DNA of 64,000 nucleotides from Achatina immaculata (lineage: Eukaryota > Mollusca > Gastropoda > Stylommatophora > Achatinidae). A program made the translations under genes and the position numbers. Location of the stretch: NCBI GenBank assembly GCA_009760885.1, contig CM019692.1, positions 50,249,430 to 50,313,429 of the forward strand, given 5' to 3'. The notes under the pieces are model-generated. The model ran no database searches and was not told the origin of the DNA. It saw only the letters and a list, made by a program, of their open reading frames with translations. This document shows, one piece after another, positions 9,724-19,982 of this stretch (the stretch's first letter is position 1; every line of letters begins with the position of its first letter).

Positions 9724-11031
9724 TAAGAGGTTCTAAGGACTGTTATTGCTGGAGGTGGGGTGGAGGATATGCTCTCCACTCCAATGGCGTGCGTCTCAAA
9801 CAGCCTCTGACAGTCAAGTCCAGCTCCTGGCCCTCTCGTGGGAGAACTGTTTAAACTGACAGGAGAAGGGGCGAAGGCGAATATCTGGCGCCTGAAAACC
9901 AGACGCTTCGGGTAGATGAGAGTCATGTTTGGTAGCTCATCTACCGCTGCTGGCGAGATTCTTCAGCTGCCGGGCGTGGAGTGGGGCTCCTCCCTGCCAA
10001 TGAAGAAAGGTGCGATTATGGGTTGCATGCGGCACTGTGGAAAAGGTAAAAGAAAGGAGTAAGTTAAGTAAGCAGTTGTCTCAAGGTCAGGACTGCTTAA
10101 ATAACGGCATCTCTGCTTTGCAGGTCGCCCACGTCCCATGTACACTCATACCGGGCGAATTGCCTGAACCGGCTTAACTCAGGGGTTAAAGACACTGCTG
10201 ACGAGATTCTTCGAATGCCGCGCGTGGAGTGAAACTCCTGCCGGCCAATGAAGAAAATGAGAAAATGCAATCAGGGTTGCCATGCGGCATCGTTGTGAAA
10301 AAGATGATGGAAAGGATAAAGTGAAGCTTAATCGGTATGCCCAGTAGTCTCGCGGCGAGAGCTACTCATACCATGGCACCTCTGCTCTAGAGGCCGGCCA
10401 CGTCAGTTCTACACCCATACTGGTGAAATATGCCTAAACCGCCTTAAACCAGTGGTGAAACTTATGGCTACTCAAGTCACGGTACCTCCGCTCTAGAGAT
10501 CGGTCCCGACCTAAACACGCCCATACTGGGATAATATGCCTAAACCGGCTCAACCTAGGGGTGGAAGTCACTAGTGGCGAGGATTCGTCCTCCTGGACAA
10601 AAGATCCGTCCTGGTCACAACTAGGAAGGGTAGCGGTCACGACCACAAAATGCTGAAGTCAGACACACTGGACCTCTCACCCGGCGGGAATGTATGCGTA
10701 TCCTAATCACGCTGAGGTTTTCCGGTGAGAAATTCCAACACTGGACTGATTGAGCAACCACCTCTCACCCAGCGGGGATATACTCATATCCAAAACACAT
10801 CGAGGTTTTCCGGCGAGAAAGTCCAACTCTAGATTAAACTGGTGCAACGAAAACCACGGTGTCACGCAATCCCGATTCTGAGACCCACCAAGAATACAGG
10901 CTCAAGCCCTGCGATACTCTGAACCTCTTGTGATCCTCTCGTGTGGTCCCGGGACATATTGAGGACCACGGGAGTAAATTCAGTAGGATCACGGTGAGGT
11001 CTTGGTGGTAGAAGCGAACGAAGAAGAAGAA
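9724..11031 (+). mobile_element. GAA-tailed non-autonomous element, copy B (long form)
   Basis: The opposite orientation to the other copies: it ends at the right in GAACGAAGAAGAAG, the GAA tail, so its sense strand is plus. The target-site duplication is short (AGGAAT, 9718-9723 and 11031-11036, the first base ambiguous with the tail). It carries the long-form 5' block also present in copies D and F, with the partly self-complementary GTAGATGAG...CTCATCTAC, and a duplicated copy of the CTGCTGGCGAGATTCTTC block (about 9948 and 10197). The CCTAAACCGG and CTCACC hairpin-type subunits follow. It interrupts an L4 LINE fragment. No coding capacity. Confidence 0.85.
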
Positions 11032-11110
11032 GGAATAGAGAGGAATGGATGCGAACTTTATCTGCAGCGATGAGCCTAAATGGTTCGGAAAACAGAAGAA
11101 GAAAGCATGC
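11032..11110 (+). mobile_element. L4-family LINE C-terminal fragment, right half
   Basis: Continues the fragment at 9636-9723 after copy B (GAACTTTATCTGCAGC is shared with the antisense copy near 52.5 kb). It ends in a GAAGAAGAA-type tail at about 11090-11103. Confidence 0.7.
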
Positions 11111-11111
11111 A

Positions 11112-11182
11112 AGAACAACAACAACAAAGTTTTGTTGTTGTTGTTGTTGTTGTTGTTCTTCTTCTTCTTCTTCTTCTTCTTC
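11112..11182. repeat. AAC/GTT/CTT microsatellite cluster
   Basis: Adjacent AAC, GTT and CTT runs. The AAC and GTT blocks are complementary and could fold back on each other. Confidence 0.85.
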
Positions 11183-11660
11183 GTAACAGATTAAGCAATA
11201 TGTGAAAAATGGCTAATAACCATTCAGAATGAAGCATGCTTTTTTTTTTAACCTGTTTAAAATACAGTTATTTTCCAACTCAGGTATTTGTCAAAAACTG
11301 GTTTATCTGGACACACACACACTAGAAGTTTGAAAAGAGTTAATATAAATGCAATAATATTCTTCGCCAGACTTTCGTCTCCAGAATGTATGTCTGTGCT
11401 GCAATGTCTGCTAATTTCACACACACACACACAACAATCCACTGACTGGCTGCATTATCGTCGCGAACATTCCCACCTTGTCAATGGCCGTCTATGTAGC
11501 TTCTTTTTGTTTTGTTTTTGTTGTTCCCCCCCCCCCCCAACTGAAAAAGCCACTATTGTAACGGTTTCGGAACAATGAGGTCCATGGACTCCACCTTGCC
11601 GCCAGTGCAGGTTAGCAATGGGAGGAAGCAGGATGTGACCTAGATTCCACTTGCCAGTTT
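11183..11660. other. Gene-free stretch with CA tracts and a poly-C run
   Basis: Contains two (CA)n tracts (about 11311-11320 and 11419-11432) and a poly-C run near 11526-11538. No gene recognised. Confidence 0.5.
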
Positions 11661-11667
11661 TGAGGTC

Positions 11668-11767
11668 TCTCTCTCTCTCTGGCTCACTCTCTCTCTCTCT
11701 CTCTGGCTCACTCACTCTCTCTCTCACTCACTCTCTCTCTCTCTCTCTCTCTCTCTGGCTCACTCTT
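11668..11767. repeat. (CT)n microsatellite with GGCTCACT interruptions
   Basis: CT-rich array regularly broken by GGCTCACT, giving a weak higher-order period. Confidence 0.85.
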
Positions 11768-12440
11768 GCTATTTTCTGCCACTTCAGCACTCGCGGTCCC
11801 GCTTGGATATGCGGGGGTGGAGGTCACGCAGAAGGTTAGTGGGTCAGTGAACGCGAAAGAGGAGAAAGCCACCATTCCTGGCTCTACTTGTGGCCGGGCC
11901 GACTGCGTGACTTGATTTCTATTTCTCGTTAATATTACATTTAGATCATTAGAGAAAAAAAAACAAACCAACTTCTGTTTTCATTCTTCTTAGCTTCTCT
12001 GCTATCTCATAATGTGTAAGCTGATTTGCAATGTTCTTCATGTTTATTAGCTCTATCCTCCATTCTACTTCCTTCGTTCTAAACATTTTCTTTCAACAGT
12101 TTTTTTTTTTTTTTACTTTCTTTTTTTTTCTGGCTTGGTCTTCTATGATTTTATTCTTTGTTCATAACTTTGCAGAATCCCCCCCCCCCCCAAAAAAAAA
12201 AACTACAAAATTTTGAATACACACAATTTTTTTTTCTTTTCACCGGTAACTTTACAACTTTTTGATCTTCGTCAGTATAAACATGTCAATAAAGACGATG
12301 GGAGGAAAGAATAAAAGAAGATGAAAGTTGATTTGAGATCAGGGAAAACAGAAGGGAAAACATTTAAAATAGAAGAGAAAAGAATTTAGTTTACAGGAAT
12401 TCCCTTGCTCATTGGTGGGACATTTTATGCCCTACTATCT
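11768..12440. other. Gene-free stretch
   Basis: T-rich and poly-C/poly-A runs (about 12100-12130 and 12180-12201). No gene or repeat family recognised. Confidence 0.45.
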
Positions 12441-12744
12441 CAGATGAAGCCACTGACAGCAATTACTGAGGAAAGACGCTGGCGATGGTTGGGACATGTG
12501 CTCCGAATGACTGACAACTCACTACCAAATATAGCACTAAGATGGATACCACAGGGGAACAGAAGTAAGGGTAGACCAAAAGAGACATGGAAAAGAACAA
12601 CAGAGAGGATGTTGAGCAATAGAGGGCTTACCTGGGCAAGAGCAGGAAAAAAAAGGCAAAGGACAAGCATTTGTGGAAAACCCTTGCGGAATCCCCATGT
12701 GCCCTGGGCACTTAAGGTTCAGAAAGAGATCGAGAGAGAGAGAT

Positions 12745-12775
<31 letters not shown>

Positions 12776-12776
12776 T
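12441..12776 (+). mobile_element. L2-family LINE 3' fragment with (GA)n tail
   Basis: The conserved C-terminal frame of L2 elements is open here (about 12441-12740): RRWRWLGHVLRMTDNSLP, GRPKETW, then the Lys/Arg-rich end. It is followed by the family's GA-repeat tail. Relative to the long copy at 44912-47786 only the last tenth remains. Confidence 0.85.
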
Positions 12777-13092
12777 CTTACTAGGAGGAGACAACAGAAA
12801 TTAACTATATTTTTTCATCTACTTTTCGTGTTGATGTCTGCTGTGTTATTTTTGTATGTGATCATTGAAAAAGGCTTTGCCGAAATATTGAATTGTTGTA
12901 TGTTCTTCATTTGCTTTCTGTCATTCTTGTTGCTACCCAGTTTCCTCATTCTTTCTATCTTTTCTTGTAAAACTGAACCATACGCTTCCATTTACTTTCA
13001 TTACTAGAGCCAGTTTTATTCGCAGTCATCATCTCTCTAATTATTTACCTATTTACTAATTCTAGTACTATTTACTCTAGTTACTAATTCTA

Positions 13093-13202
13093 GGCCGATG
13101 CATCAGCAGCAGGCCATCTTGCCCACTACCGAGAGGCCTACAGGAGAGCTGTCAGGGAAGCAAAGTTCCTCAAGGGACATGCAAATGAATGAATGAATGA
13201 GC
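13093..13202 (+). mobile_element. L3-family LINE, extreme 3' end
   Basis: Only the last ~110 bp of L3 is present: GATGCATCAGCAGCAGGCC through CAAGGGACATGC and a (TGAA)n tail. Severe 5' truncation. Confidence 0.8.
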
Positions 13203-14183
13203 TAATTCTAGATTTTAGAAAATAGTCCTATTTACTTTACTCTTACGTTTATGTATTTTCGAGTTCTAGATTTTGAAACCTAATTTAAAACACAATTACA
13301 CTCATATTTCTCATTCATTCAATATTTTCAGACAAATTCTTCCTGCTTTACTCTCATATTTATCTGCTGCTTCGCCTATAGAGAATAAACATCTCAAGTT
13401 GCTAAGATCTTCGTTTCGCCAACGTTTCTGTTTATGAGAACTCTTTAGTCACTTTATTCATAAACTTAAAAGGCTGCCTGTCTGTGTGTCTGTCTCTCTG
13501 TCTGTGTGTCTCTCTGTGTCTGTCTCTCTCTGTCTCTCTGTGTGTCTGTCTCTCTCTGTTTCTGTCTACTCTTCTAGCTTCTTATTTATCACTCTTCTTC
13601 TTCTTCTATCTCCATGCTGATCATTTAAGAATTACTCCGTCTTATTTCGTCCAAAATGTCAACCAAAGCAGAGAAGTCTTAGTGTCTACTGACAGAGATA
13701 TTTTATTTTTCTTAAGTGAGTCAGAGTGACGTAGCCATGATTTATGTGGATATGTTTGTAATGTGACCACGGCCGTGACACGCACCGCTGTTTATTACCC
13801 CACATTATTGTGGCTATTATTATTATTATTATCGTCACGTGCTTGTTCGTTCATAATATCTACAAAACAGAATAAACTTTACAGAGTTTGCCACAGAAGA
13901 TTTTTTTGTTTTGGTTTGTTTTTCTTGCTCTAGACAGGCTGGGGGTATTGAGTATGGCCGACAGACACTTATGTTGATTATCCCAGCTGGCGCTCTCGCA
14001 AAATATCTCTGGGTTGGATACGAAGCGAACTGAACTCGTGAACTTTAATAAAAACACAAAGAAAGAGCGTTCTGCTACTAGGGTAGGCCAAGTGTTTTAA
14101 CAAGAAACGTCACAGAACACAACAATCAGAAAGTTCCGCGCAGCCATAATTGCAAGTCCAATAATTTATCAACCGGAACACCG
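13203..14183. other. Gene-free stretch upstream of the tRNA
   Basis: Contains a TGTCTCTC-type microsatellite (about 13481-13568) and a short ATT run (about 13816-13831). I see no coding sequence. Confidence 0.5.
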
Positions 14184-14256
14184 GCCTCCATAGCTCAGTG
14201 GTTAGAGCACTAGTCTTGTAAACTAGGGGTCGGGAGTTCGATCCTCCCTGGGGGCT
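14184..14256 (+). tRNA. tRNA-Thr, anticodon UGU
   Basis: A complete cloverleaf of 73 nt with no intron. The acceptor stem GCCTCCA (14184-14190) pairs with TGGGGGC (14249-14255), with one G-T pair. The D arm is GCTC/GAGC. The anticodon stem CTAGT/ACTAG encloses loop CTTGTAA, with anticodon TGT at 14217-14219. The variable loop is GGGTC. The T arm GGGAG/CTCCC encloses TTCGATC. The internal promoters (A box TAGCTCAGTGG, B box GAGTTCGATCC) are good. A run of T follows within 10 bp (from about 14264), a pol III terminator. It decodes ACA and, by wobble, other threonine codons. The discriminator base is T, as expected for a eukaryotic tRNA-Thr only in some cases, so a tRNA-derived pseudogene is not fully excluded. 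Confidence 0.88.
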
Positions 14257-14261
14257 ATCTT

Positions 14262-14274
14262 AATTTTTTTTTTT
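14262..14274 (+). terminator. Pol III T-run terminator of tRNA-Thr
   Basis: An uninterrupted T run a few bases after the mature 3' end, as pol III requires. Confidence 0.8.
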
Positions 14275-14530
14275 AATAAAATATTCTTTCACCTGTTTGA
14301 TGCATGGAGTCTCTTATCTCAGTTGTACTGTGGTGTTTTTTTGTTTTTTTTATCTTGAAAACAGCCCTGTTTCTTTTCACTATATTGTTGTCAATTGTTT
14401 AGTGCCTTACCTTTTTTCAATGGTTCACACGAAAACTGGAAAAAAACAAACCGTTATAAAGCTCCCCCCCCCCCCCCCCGTTCCTCCATCCCAACCCTCA
14501 GGGAGGACCTCTAGTTCACAAAGTGTGGTT

Positions 14531-14845
14531 TCTTAAAAGAATGTTAGGACTACTATGGACACTTAATATGACAAACAGGGAATGTCCAACACAAGCAAAT
14601 GTAGAAAGGAACGTAATTAAATCCATAAGAAAATGACAAGTATCATTCACTGGACATATAATGAGAAGAGGAGGGCTTGATAACATTATAACAACTGGAA
14701 AGATTAACGGAGAGAGAGGCAGGGGAAGACCAAAAAAAAAAAAAAACGGTTGGACAGTCTAATGTGGTAGGACCGAGACCTATGGAGAAGCGTGATTATC
14801 AGAGTCTGCCTGGACGGCACAAGATGATGATGATGATGATGATGA
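14531..14845 (+). mobile_element. RTE-like LINE 3' fragment with (GAT)n tail
   Basis: Parallels the end of the element at 3533-5864 from the LRMLG-like segment through GGACATATAATGAGAAGAGG to a GATGAT tail (about 14823-14845). It is more diverged than the other 3' fragments and includes a poly-A run at about 14735. Confidence 0.7.
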
Positions 14846-14959
14846 CAAACAAACAACTGCAAAGTTCAGATGTGCTTTCTTTTTATACTTAAAAAATTAT
14901 CTCAGATTTCTCTTCTTTCTTTCTGTTTTCTTATCTTTAACTATCACTTTTTCATCATG

Positions 14960-15175
14960 CATTATTTCACGCGTGGCAACTGGAAGATCATGGGTTCGAT
15001 CCCGGGAAAAAAAAGCAACAACTCACAAGACCTCTGGGAGTCATGACCCAGAGGGGCCCACCCCCCTTAGAGTGTCAGGAGTTTAAAGGGCCGAAACACT
15101 TGTCTGAGGGGGGGGGTACTTCCTCTGATGATCTGAAGGAGTTGTGTTGTTGTTCCGCTCTCTACGGTAGAGAGT
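14960..15175 (+). mobile_element. Possible tRNA-derived SINE fragment
   Basis: Carries a perfect pol III B-box-like GGGTTCGATCCC (about 14993-15004) with no good A box upstream, then a poly-A run. Further on are perfect inverted repeats CCTCTGGG/CCCAGAGG (15031-15038 and 15047-15054) and CTCTCTAC/GTAGAGAG (about 15158-15174). It could be a truncated SINE or a chance B box. Confidence 0.4.
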
Positions 15176-15179
15176 TTCC

Positions 15180-15430
15180 TGCACCTCCATAATATATTAC
15201 TTTCACCTCTTTAATCTATCACTTTCCCTTCTTCACCTCCATAATGCATCACTTTACCTTCCATCACGTACTACTTTCTCTCCCATCATGTACTGCTTTC
15301 TCCCCCATCATGTATTACTTCGTCTCCCATCATGTATTACTTTCTCCCCCATTATGTGTTACTATCAACTCCATCATGTGCTGCATTCCCCTCCATCATG
15401 TACCACTTACTACTCCATCATGTATTACTT
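15180..15430. repeat. ~20-bp CCATCATGTATTACTTTC minisatellite
   Basis: About a dozen degenerate units of 19-23 bp alternating CACC/CCATCATG and TACTTTCTCC. It covers two overlapping plus-strand frames with no domain. Confidence 0.75.
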
Positions 15431-15635
15431 TTTGTTTTGTTTTGTTGTTGAAACCTCATGCTACATTCTGTACCTTCAATCTATCATAGGCTGAGCCTAG
15501 CTTGTCATTAAATTATGTCTGTAAAACTGGGTCCTAAATACATTTTTGTTCTTTTATTTGTCTTCCTGTTCCCTATTTCCCTCTAACTTTCCGTGGCTCT
15601 TGTAGCGTCTTTAGCATTTTCCATTTTCCAGTGAT
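15431..15635. other. Gene-free stretch
   Basis: T-rich, no recognisable feature. Confidence 0.4.
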
Positions 15636-15935
15636 TTTCTTCTTTTTCTTCTTCTTCTTCGTCTTCTTCTTCTATGCTATAAAGATGCACAGACGGTAGT
15701 GGACTGGGACCGAGTTATGTTGGTTATTATTTTAGTCCCCGCATGGAGCTGGAAAGCAGTACTTCTTTAGCAGTCTCCACCACCTATGGCTATCCCTGCC
15801 CCCGTTACCCAAGCTGTTGCTGGCGGTGCCAACGGAGATCTGAGACAGATCAGTTACGTTTCTTCAGCCCTGTCATCAACATCTCAGCTATGGATGGCTG
15901 ACTGCAAAAGTGGACAACGTCTTCGCAGCCCTGCA
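15636..15935 (-). mobile_element. R5 family repeat, antisense, with GAA-rich tail
   Basis: R5 is a ~330-bp interspersed family defined by eight or more copies in this window. This antisense copy has the features ACTTCTTTAGCAG (about 15761) and ATCCCTGCCCC (about 15792). On the minus strand it ends in GAA repeats (plus-strand CTT runs at 15636-15672). No coding capacity. Diverged. Confidence 0.65.
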
Positions 15936-16960
15936 TCAATAATCTTTCTGAGAAGATTTAAATTGTGCACCGTATTTTCATTTTTTTTTTCAGTTATTTA
16001 GTTCGATTCCCTCTTTTTAATTTCCTTCACTAATAACTACGGACTTTCTCTAACTCTGGCCACTCTGCCTTTACCTGTCCACTTTTCTCACACAATTATT
16101 CTAAATTAGACACGTAATGAGGGTCATTCTATTTTATCTCGGTTATTCTAAAATCAGAAACGCGGCCGATATTGCTAACAAGCCGGTCTCGCTCTGCACT
16201 TGACACGAAACCCTCTCTCTCTCTCGAAAGTGACCAGTGTGCCTCTTAGTGTGTATTGATGAGATCAACGCGATAGAACCAAAATTAGCTCCCTTTTCTT
16301 GTGATGCTGCGGGATAAGCGTGCAAGTCTCACGTCAGACTGGCTACAAAGCTGAAGATTGCGTCCCCTTCACATCTACATCCCCCAAAGTTTTTCGGAGT
16401 TCAAGCACAATTTACATAACTTATGCTGGCGTAGGGAAAAATACTTTTCCAGTCTCTCTTCTCTCTCTCTTCCCCCCCCCCCCTTTCTTTTCCTCATAGA
16501 AACCACAAAGAGCAGTAGTGACGTCATTGCTCACATGACCACCAAGGTCTCGTCTTTCTGTTGATCACATGGAGTGTAACCCCTACAACGAATAACTGGG
16601 TCAAAACACCGGAAATGGCCCGTGGTGTTCATTCTTTGTCTTGGAGGCGAATTCGCAGACCCTTGACTAGTATTTCTTGCAATCTTTATTACAATCTCGC
16701 ATGCACTATGACCTCTGTACCTCATGGGCGACCTCCACAAACTGGATCTCCGTTTTATCTATTATGACTCTGCGGAGATGAGATGTAGTGATGAACTTTG
16801 GAGAAAGAGTTAAATGGCGGAAAAGAGTTTCTCATGGACAGCTTTATATTCCTGGAATCGAATATTTATTACCAACTACTCTTATAATATGTTTCTTTTC
16901 CTTTTGTACTTTATATATATATATATATATATATATGAAACAACGAGGCTTTCGTGCGGT
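15936..16960. other. Gene-free stretch
   Basis: Contains a CT-rich/poly-C run (about 16455-16483) and an (AT)n tract (16915-16936). I see no supportable gene. Confidence 0.45.
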
Positions 16961-17190
16961 AAAGAGAAGACAGTTTTGTAGGATTAGACCTCGAAAAAAA
17001 TCATAGACAAAGAACTTTAGTGAGACGTGAGGGAAAGAAAAATCACAAGAGAATTACCTGGGATTCGAACCGCGGACTCCAGTAGGACGAGCAGCCGTCT
17101 AGCCACGAGAGAACAGCGTACTAACGAACTGCTGGAGGTGCGAGATAGCGCAGTTCGTTAGGTCTAATCCTACAAAACTTATGTTCTCTT
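16961..17190 (-). mobile_element. Foldback element carrying tRNA-like A and B boxes
   Basis: A 20-bp inverted repeat (16972-16991 and 17160-17179) is perfect, and it is extended outward by matching AAAGAGAA blocks. A second perfect 12-bp inverted repeat (CTAACGAACTGC at 17121-17132 and its complement at 17150-17161) abuts the right arm. On the minus strand, between the arms, lies a tRNA-like segment with A box TGGCTAGACGG and B box GGTTCGAATCC. This may be a MITE-like foldback element that trapped a tRNA-related SINE, or a structured SINE. The segment around GACTCCAGTAGGACGA also occurs at about 61109. Confidence 0.65.
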
Positions 17191-17833
17191 TCTTTTGCTT
17201 CTGTACTTGTTCTTCTTTAGTGTCCCTGACACTGCCATCTGGATGTTTCTTCCAGCTGTTCCATCGAAAATATTGACCAACATTCACTGTTTTGGATGAT
17301 GACTAGGACGTGGTCTCTAACTTGTAGGCCTGCGGAGTGGAGCTATCAAGCAAGAAAAGAGGCAATGTTTCTTGGCAGATTGCCCACACCATAGGCACCA
17401 TAGCGACCTTTGCCTGATTGGCCAAGTTAAGCCGTTTACTCTTGGCACCAAAAGAAAATTATATGTACCTTTAGGATTGGAATCTTCTGAGCCTGAAGAT
17501 TCTGGTGGACTGATAGTTTGTATATAATTTTGTTTAAACCACACCAAAACTTGTATTAACTGCATCTATCACTTACACCACAGTATGAGAACCACTGGGC
17601 CATACTTTTTTTTTAACATGAAAACGAAAACTGTAGAGTTTGAGGTTAAGTTTTATGTCTTTGGAGGGGTTGGGTTGGGGCGAGATTTACGTTAGTTAGA
17701 TTCCTTCCATTCATGAGAGATATTCCAGGCGTTCTTGGAAGCAGTTTTTTTCCCCCTCTGAAATACTTCTATATATAAATAACGAGAGAGGCAGCGAAAT
17801 AAAAAGAAAGTTCAGCTCCGCTTTGCCGTAGAT
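17191..17833. other. Gene-free stretch
   Basis: No recognised feature. Short minus-strand frames lack motifs. Confidence 0.4.
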
Positions 17834-18455
17834 GAGAGTTCTCTCTCCTCTTTCTCTGAACCTTAAGTGCCCAGGGCACATGGGGCTTCCGCAAGGGTTT
17901 TCCACAAATGCCTCTCCTTTGCCTTTTTTTCTGCTCTTGCCCAGGTGAGCCCTCTATTGCATAACATCCTCTCTGTTGTTCTTCTCCATGTCTCTTTTGG
18001 TCTACCCTTACTTCTATTCCCCTGTGGTGTCCATCTTAGTGCTATTTTTGGTAGTGAGTTGTCAGTCATTCGGAGCACATGTCCCAACCATCGCCAGCGT
18101 CTTTCCTCAATAATTCCTGTCAGTGGCTTCATCTGCATTTCTGCCAATAAGATGTTATTTCTTATGGTGTTTGGCCAAAATATTTTTCTAATTCTTCGTA
18201 AGCATTTAGTCTGGAAAGAATTCAACTTGTTTTCTATAGTTCTGGTGATTTTCCAGCATTCACTTCCATAGAGTAGTACACTTAGAACATTACTCTTAAA
18301 TATCCTGATTTACGTATTTATGCTTAGTTTTTTTTTATTTCCATATAGTCTGCAACACTGCAAAAGCCTGGTTTGCTCTAGTAAATCTGCTGTTGGTGTC
18401 CTCTGTGCTGTCTCCATTTTCTACTACTCTACTGTCAAGATATACAAATTCGTAA
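17834..18455 (-). mobile_element. L2-family LINE 3' fragment, antisense
   Basis: Minus-strand copy of the L2 end. The CT-rich start (about 17838-17860) is the (GA)n tail in reverse. The frame 17863-18225 retains KCLRRIRKIFWPNT, RRWRWLGHVLRMTDNSLP and GRPKETW and ends as in the long copy. The fragment extends upstream to the segment corresponding to EFVYLGS (about 18450) with stops. Decayed. Confidence 0.85.
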
Positions 18456-18498
18456 ATGAGAGTTCATAGACTAAAAAAAAGACATAAGAAGTCACATA

Positions 18499-18720
18499 AA
18501 GACAGTCCCCGCTTTCCGACATCATGCTTTTTAACCATTTGTTTTTACGACCATCGGCCTATTTAAACACTGTAGTAGTACTTCTTAATGTAAATTTACA
18601 AAATATATTTTAGAGGGTATACAGTCATTATTTGATGTAAAATTACTCATTTTAATGTCTGTGTTCAATTTATAAGGTCCCTGTAGTCTAATGTTTTAAA
18701 ACATGTCTGTCGTTTATGAC
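18499..18720 (+). mobile_element. Possible Tigger/pogo-like transposon end
   Basis: A TA dinucleotide (18497-18498) is followed by AAGACAGTCCCCGC, nearly the same start as the better Tigger-like relic at 41251 (AAGACAGTCCTCGACTT). Sequence beyond about 18560 diverges and I cannot find the opposite terminus, so the right limit is arbitrary. Confidence 0.4.
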
Positions 18721-18984
18721 GCTGTGTGTGTGTGTTTTGTTTTTCCTTTACAATCTTAATCATTTAAACAGAAATACTTGTACGTAAACTAATGGATGTG
18801 CATTATAAAGACTAACATTCGACATTTCTAATTCAGAGGCTCTTGTCTATTTTACGAACTCAGATTCCTTGTCGATTGCCTAATATTTCCCCAATACCAA
18901 TTTTGCCATACTATAAAAATCATCATCATCATCATCACCACCACCATCAGTCCTTATTACGTTCTGGTATGATTTCATTCATCA

Positions 18985-19345
18985 TCGTCAGTCCTCTGTG
19001 CTCCCAACGGAGCCATAAGACAACAACAAAAGGTTCTCCAGCCAATCCTGTCTTGAGTAAAAGGGCATGTCGTTCCGGCTTCCTTTACTTCTTCCTGTAT
19101 CGTGCGTCTCCGTGCCCCCTTTGGTCTACCCTTACTTCTATTCCCCTGTGGTGTCCATCTTAGTGCTCTTTTTGGTAGTGATTCCTCAATCACCTGGACC
19201 ACATGTCCAGCGTATTTCCTCAATAATTGATGTCAGCGGCATCATCTGCATTCCTGCCGACAAGGTGTTGTTTCTTATAGTGTTTGGCCAAAAGACTCTT
19301 CTAGTCATTCGTAAACATTTAGTCTGGAAAGAATTCAGCTTATTG
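18985..19345 (-). mobile_element. Diverged L2-family LINE 3' fragment, antisense
   Basis: Shares the segments ending GRPK (GGTCTACCCTTACTTCTATT in reverse) and HLVWKEF in its shadow frame with L2. It differs in the middle (KYAGHVVQVIEESLPKRALR instead of the usual RWLGHVLRM version), which marks an older subfamily. A CAT/CAC microsatellite lies just left of it at about 18917-18949. Confidence 0.75.
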
Positions 19346-19489
19346 TATGAGTATGTATATCCGTTGTTTATGTATGAACTTGTTCTGTCACACAGCGACA
19401 GGGAGCTGTAGAGATTCGTGAGATATCAAGATCCGCGGATAAAATAACAAGTTTGTTCAAACTAAGCTGGAGGATAAAGACGATGTCCG

Positions 19490-19575
19490 TTATGGCAGTC
19501 AGCTACCCACAGTTGACACGCTGGCGTCACGGTTGGGGAACCACAGCTGATCAAGATCCTGTCCCACCTCTTTGT
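19490..19575 (+). mobile_element. R5 family fragment
   Basis: A short R5 match: GTTGACACGCTGGCGTCACG and CACAGCTGATCAAGATCCTG. Truncated on both sides. Confidence 0.55.
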
Positions 19576-19640
19576 TAGTTCTCCGGTAACACTCGGAGAA
19601 CATGTGAACTTACCTAAAACAGCTACACAAGGAGAACAAG

Positions 19641-19982
19641 TCTTCTTCTTCTTCTTCTTCTTCTGCTTTTATCTCTTGGGCCCATACCTGGGCTATGAGG
19701 TCTCTGTTTATAGTGCAGGTCTGTGGTATATGTTCAGGAGTCTGGGGACCGTTTTGGCACGTGCTTTGGGCTGTTGGGCACCGCTTTTATCTTGTGGAGA
19801 TGAGCGTTGAGCCTGCAGTGTCCGATTCGTAACCTGAAGATTGTGGCTTGTTGTTGTTTGTTTAGTCTTTATGGTGTCCTGGAAGGTATCTGCTGTTTGT
19901 CCTCTGCCTCTGTGTGTTTTTGATATTTCCTTTTAACCAGTGTTTTCGGTTCCTTTTGTGATATTTTGTGTCCGAATTGTTC
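19641..19982 (-). mobile_element. RNase H-type LINE (L6) C-terminal fragment inserted in a minisatellite
   Basis: On the minus strand the sequence reads through LRIGHCRLNAHLHKI, then PQTPEHIPQTC and a final WAQE segment before a GAA tail (plus-strand CTT run 19641-19664). This is the zinc-knuckle C-terminus that follows RNase H in several invertebrate LINEs. Units of one ~36-bp minisatellite lie on both sides (19600-19640 and from 19983), so the LINE end landed inside that array. The possible duplication is GGAGAACAAGT and GGAGAAAAAGT. Confidence 0.65.

Noticed and set aside
10834..11127. 97-codon minus frame ending in the GAA tail
   Set aside because: It is on the antisense strand of copy B and lacks any motif.
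17863..18271. 134-codon plus-strand frame (Phe/Leu/Ser-rich)
   Set aside because: Exact shadow of the antisense L2 C-terminal frame; the same shadow recurs opposite every L2 copy.
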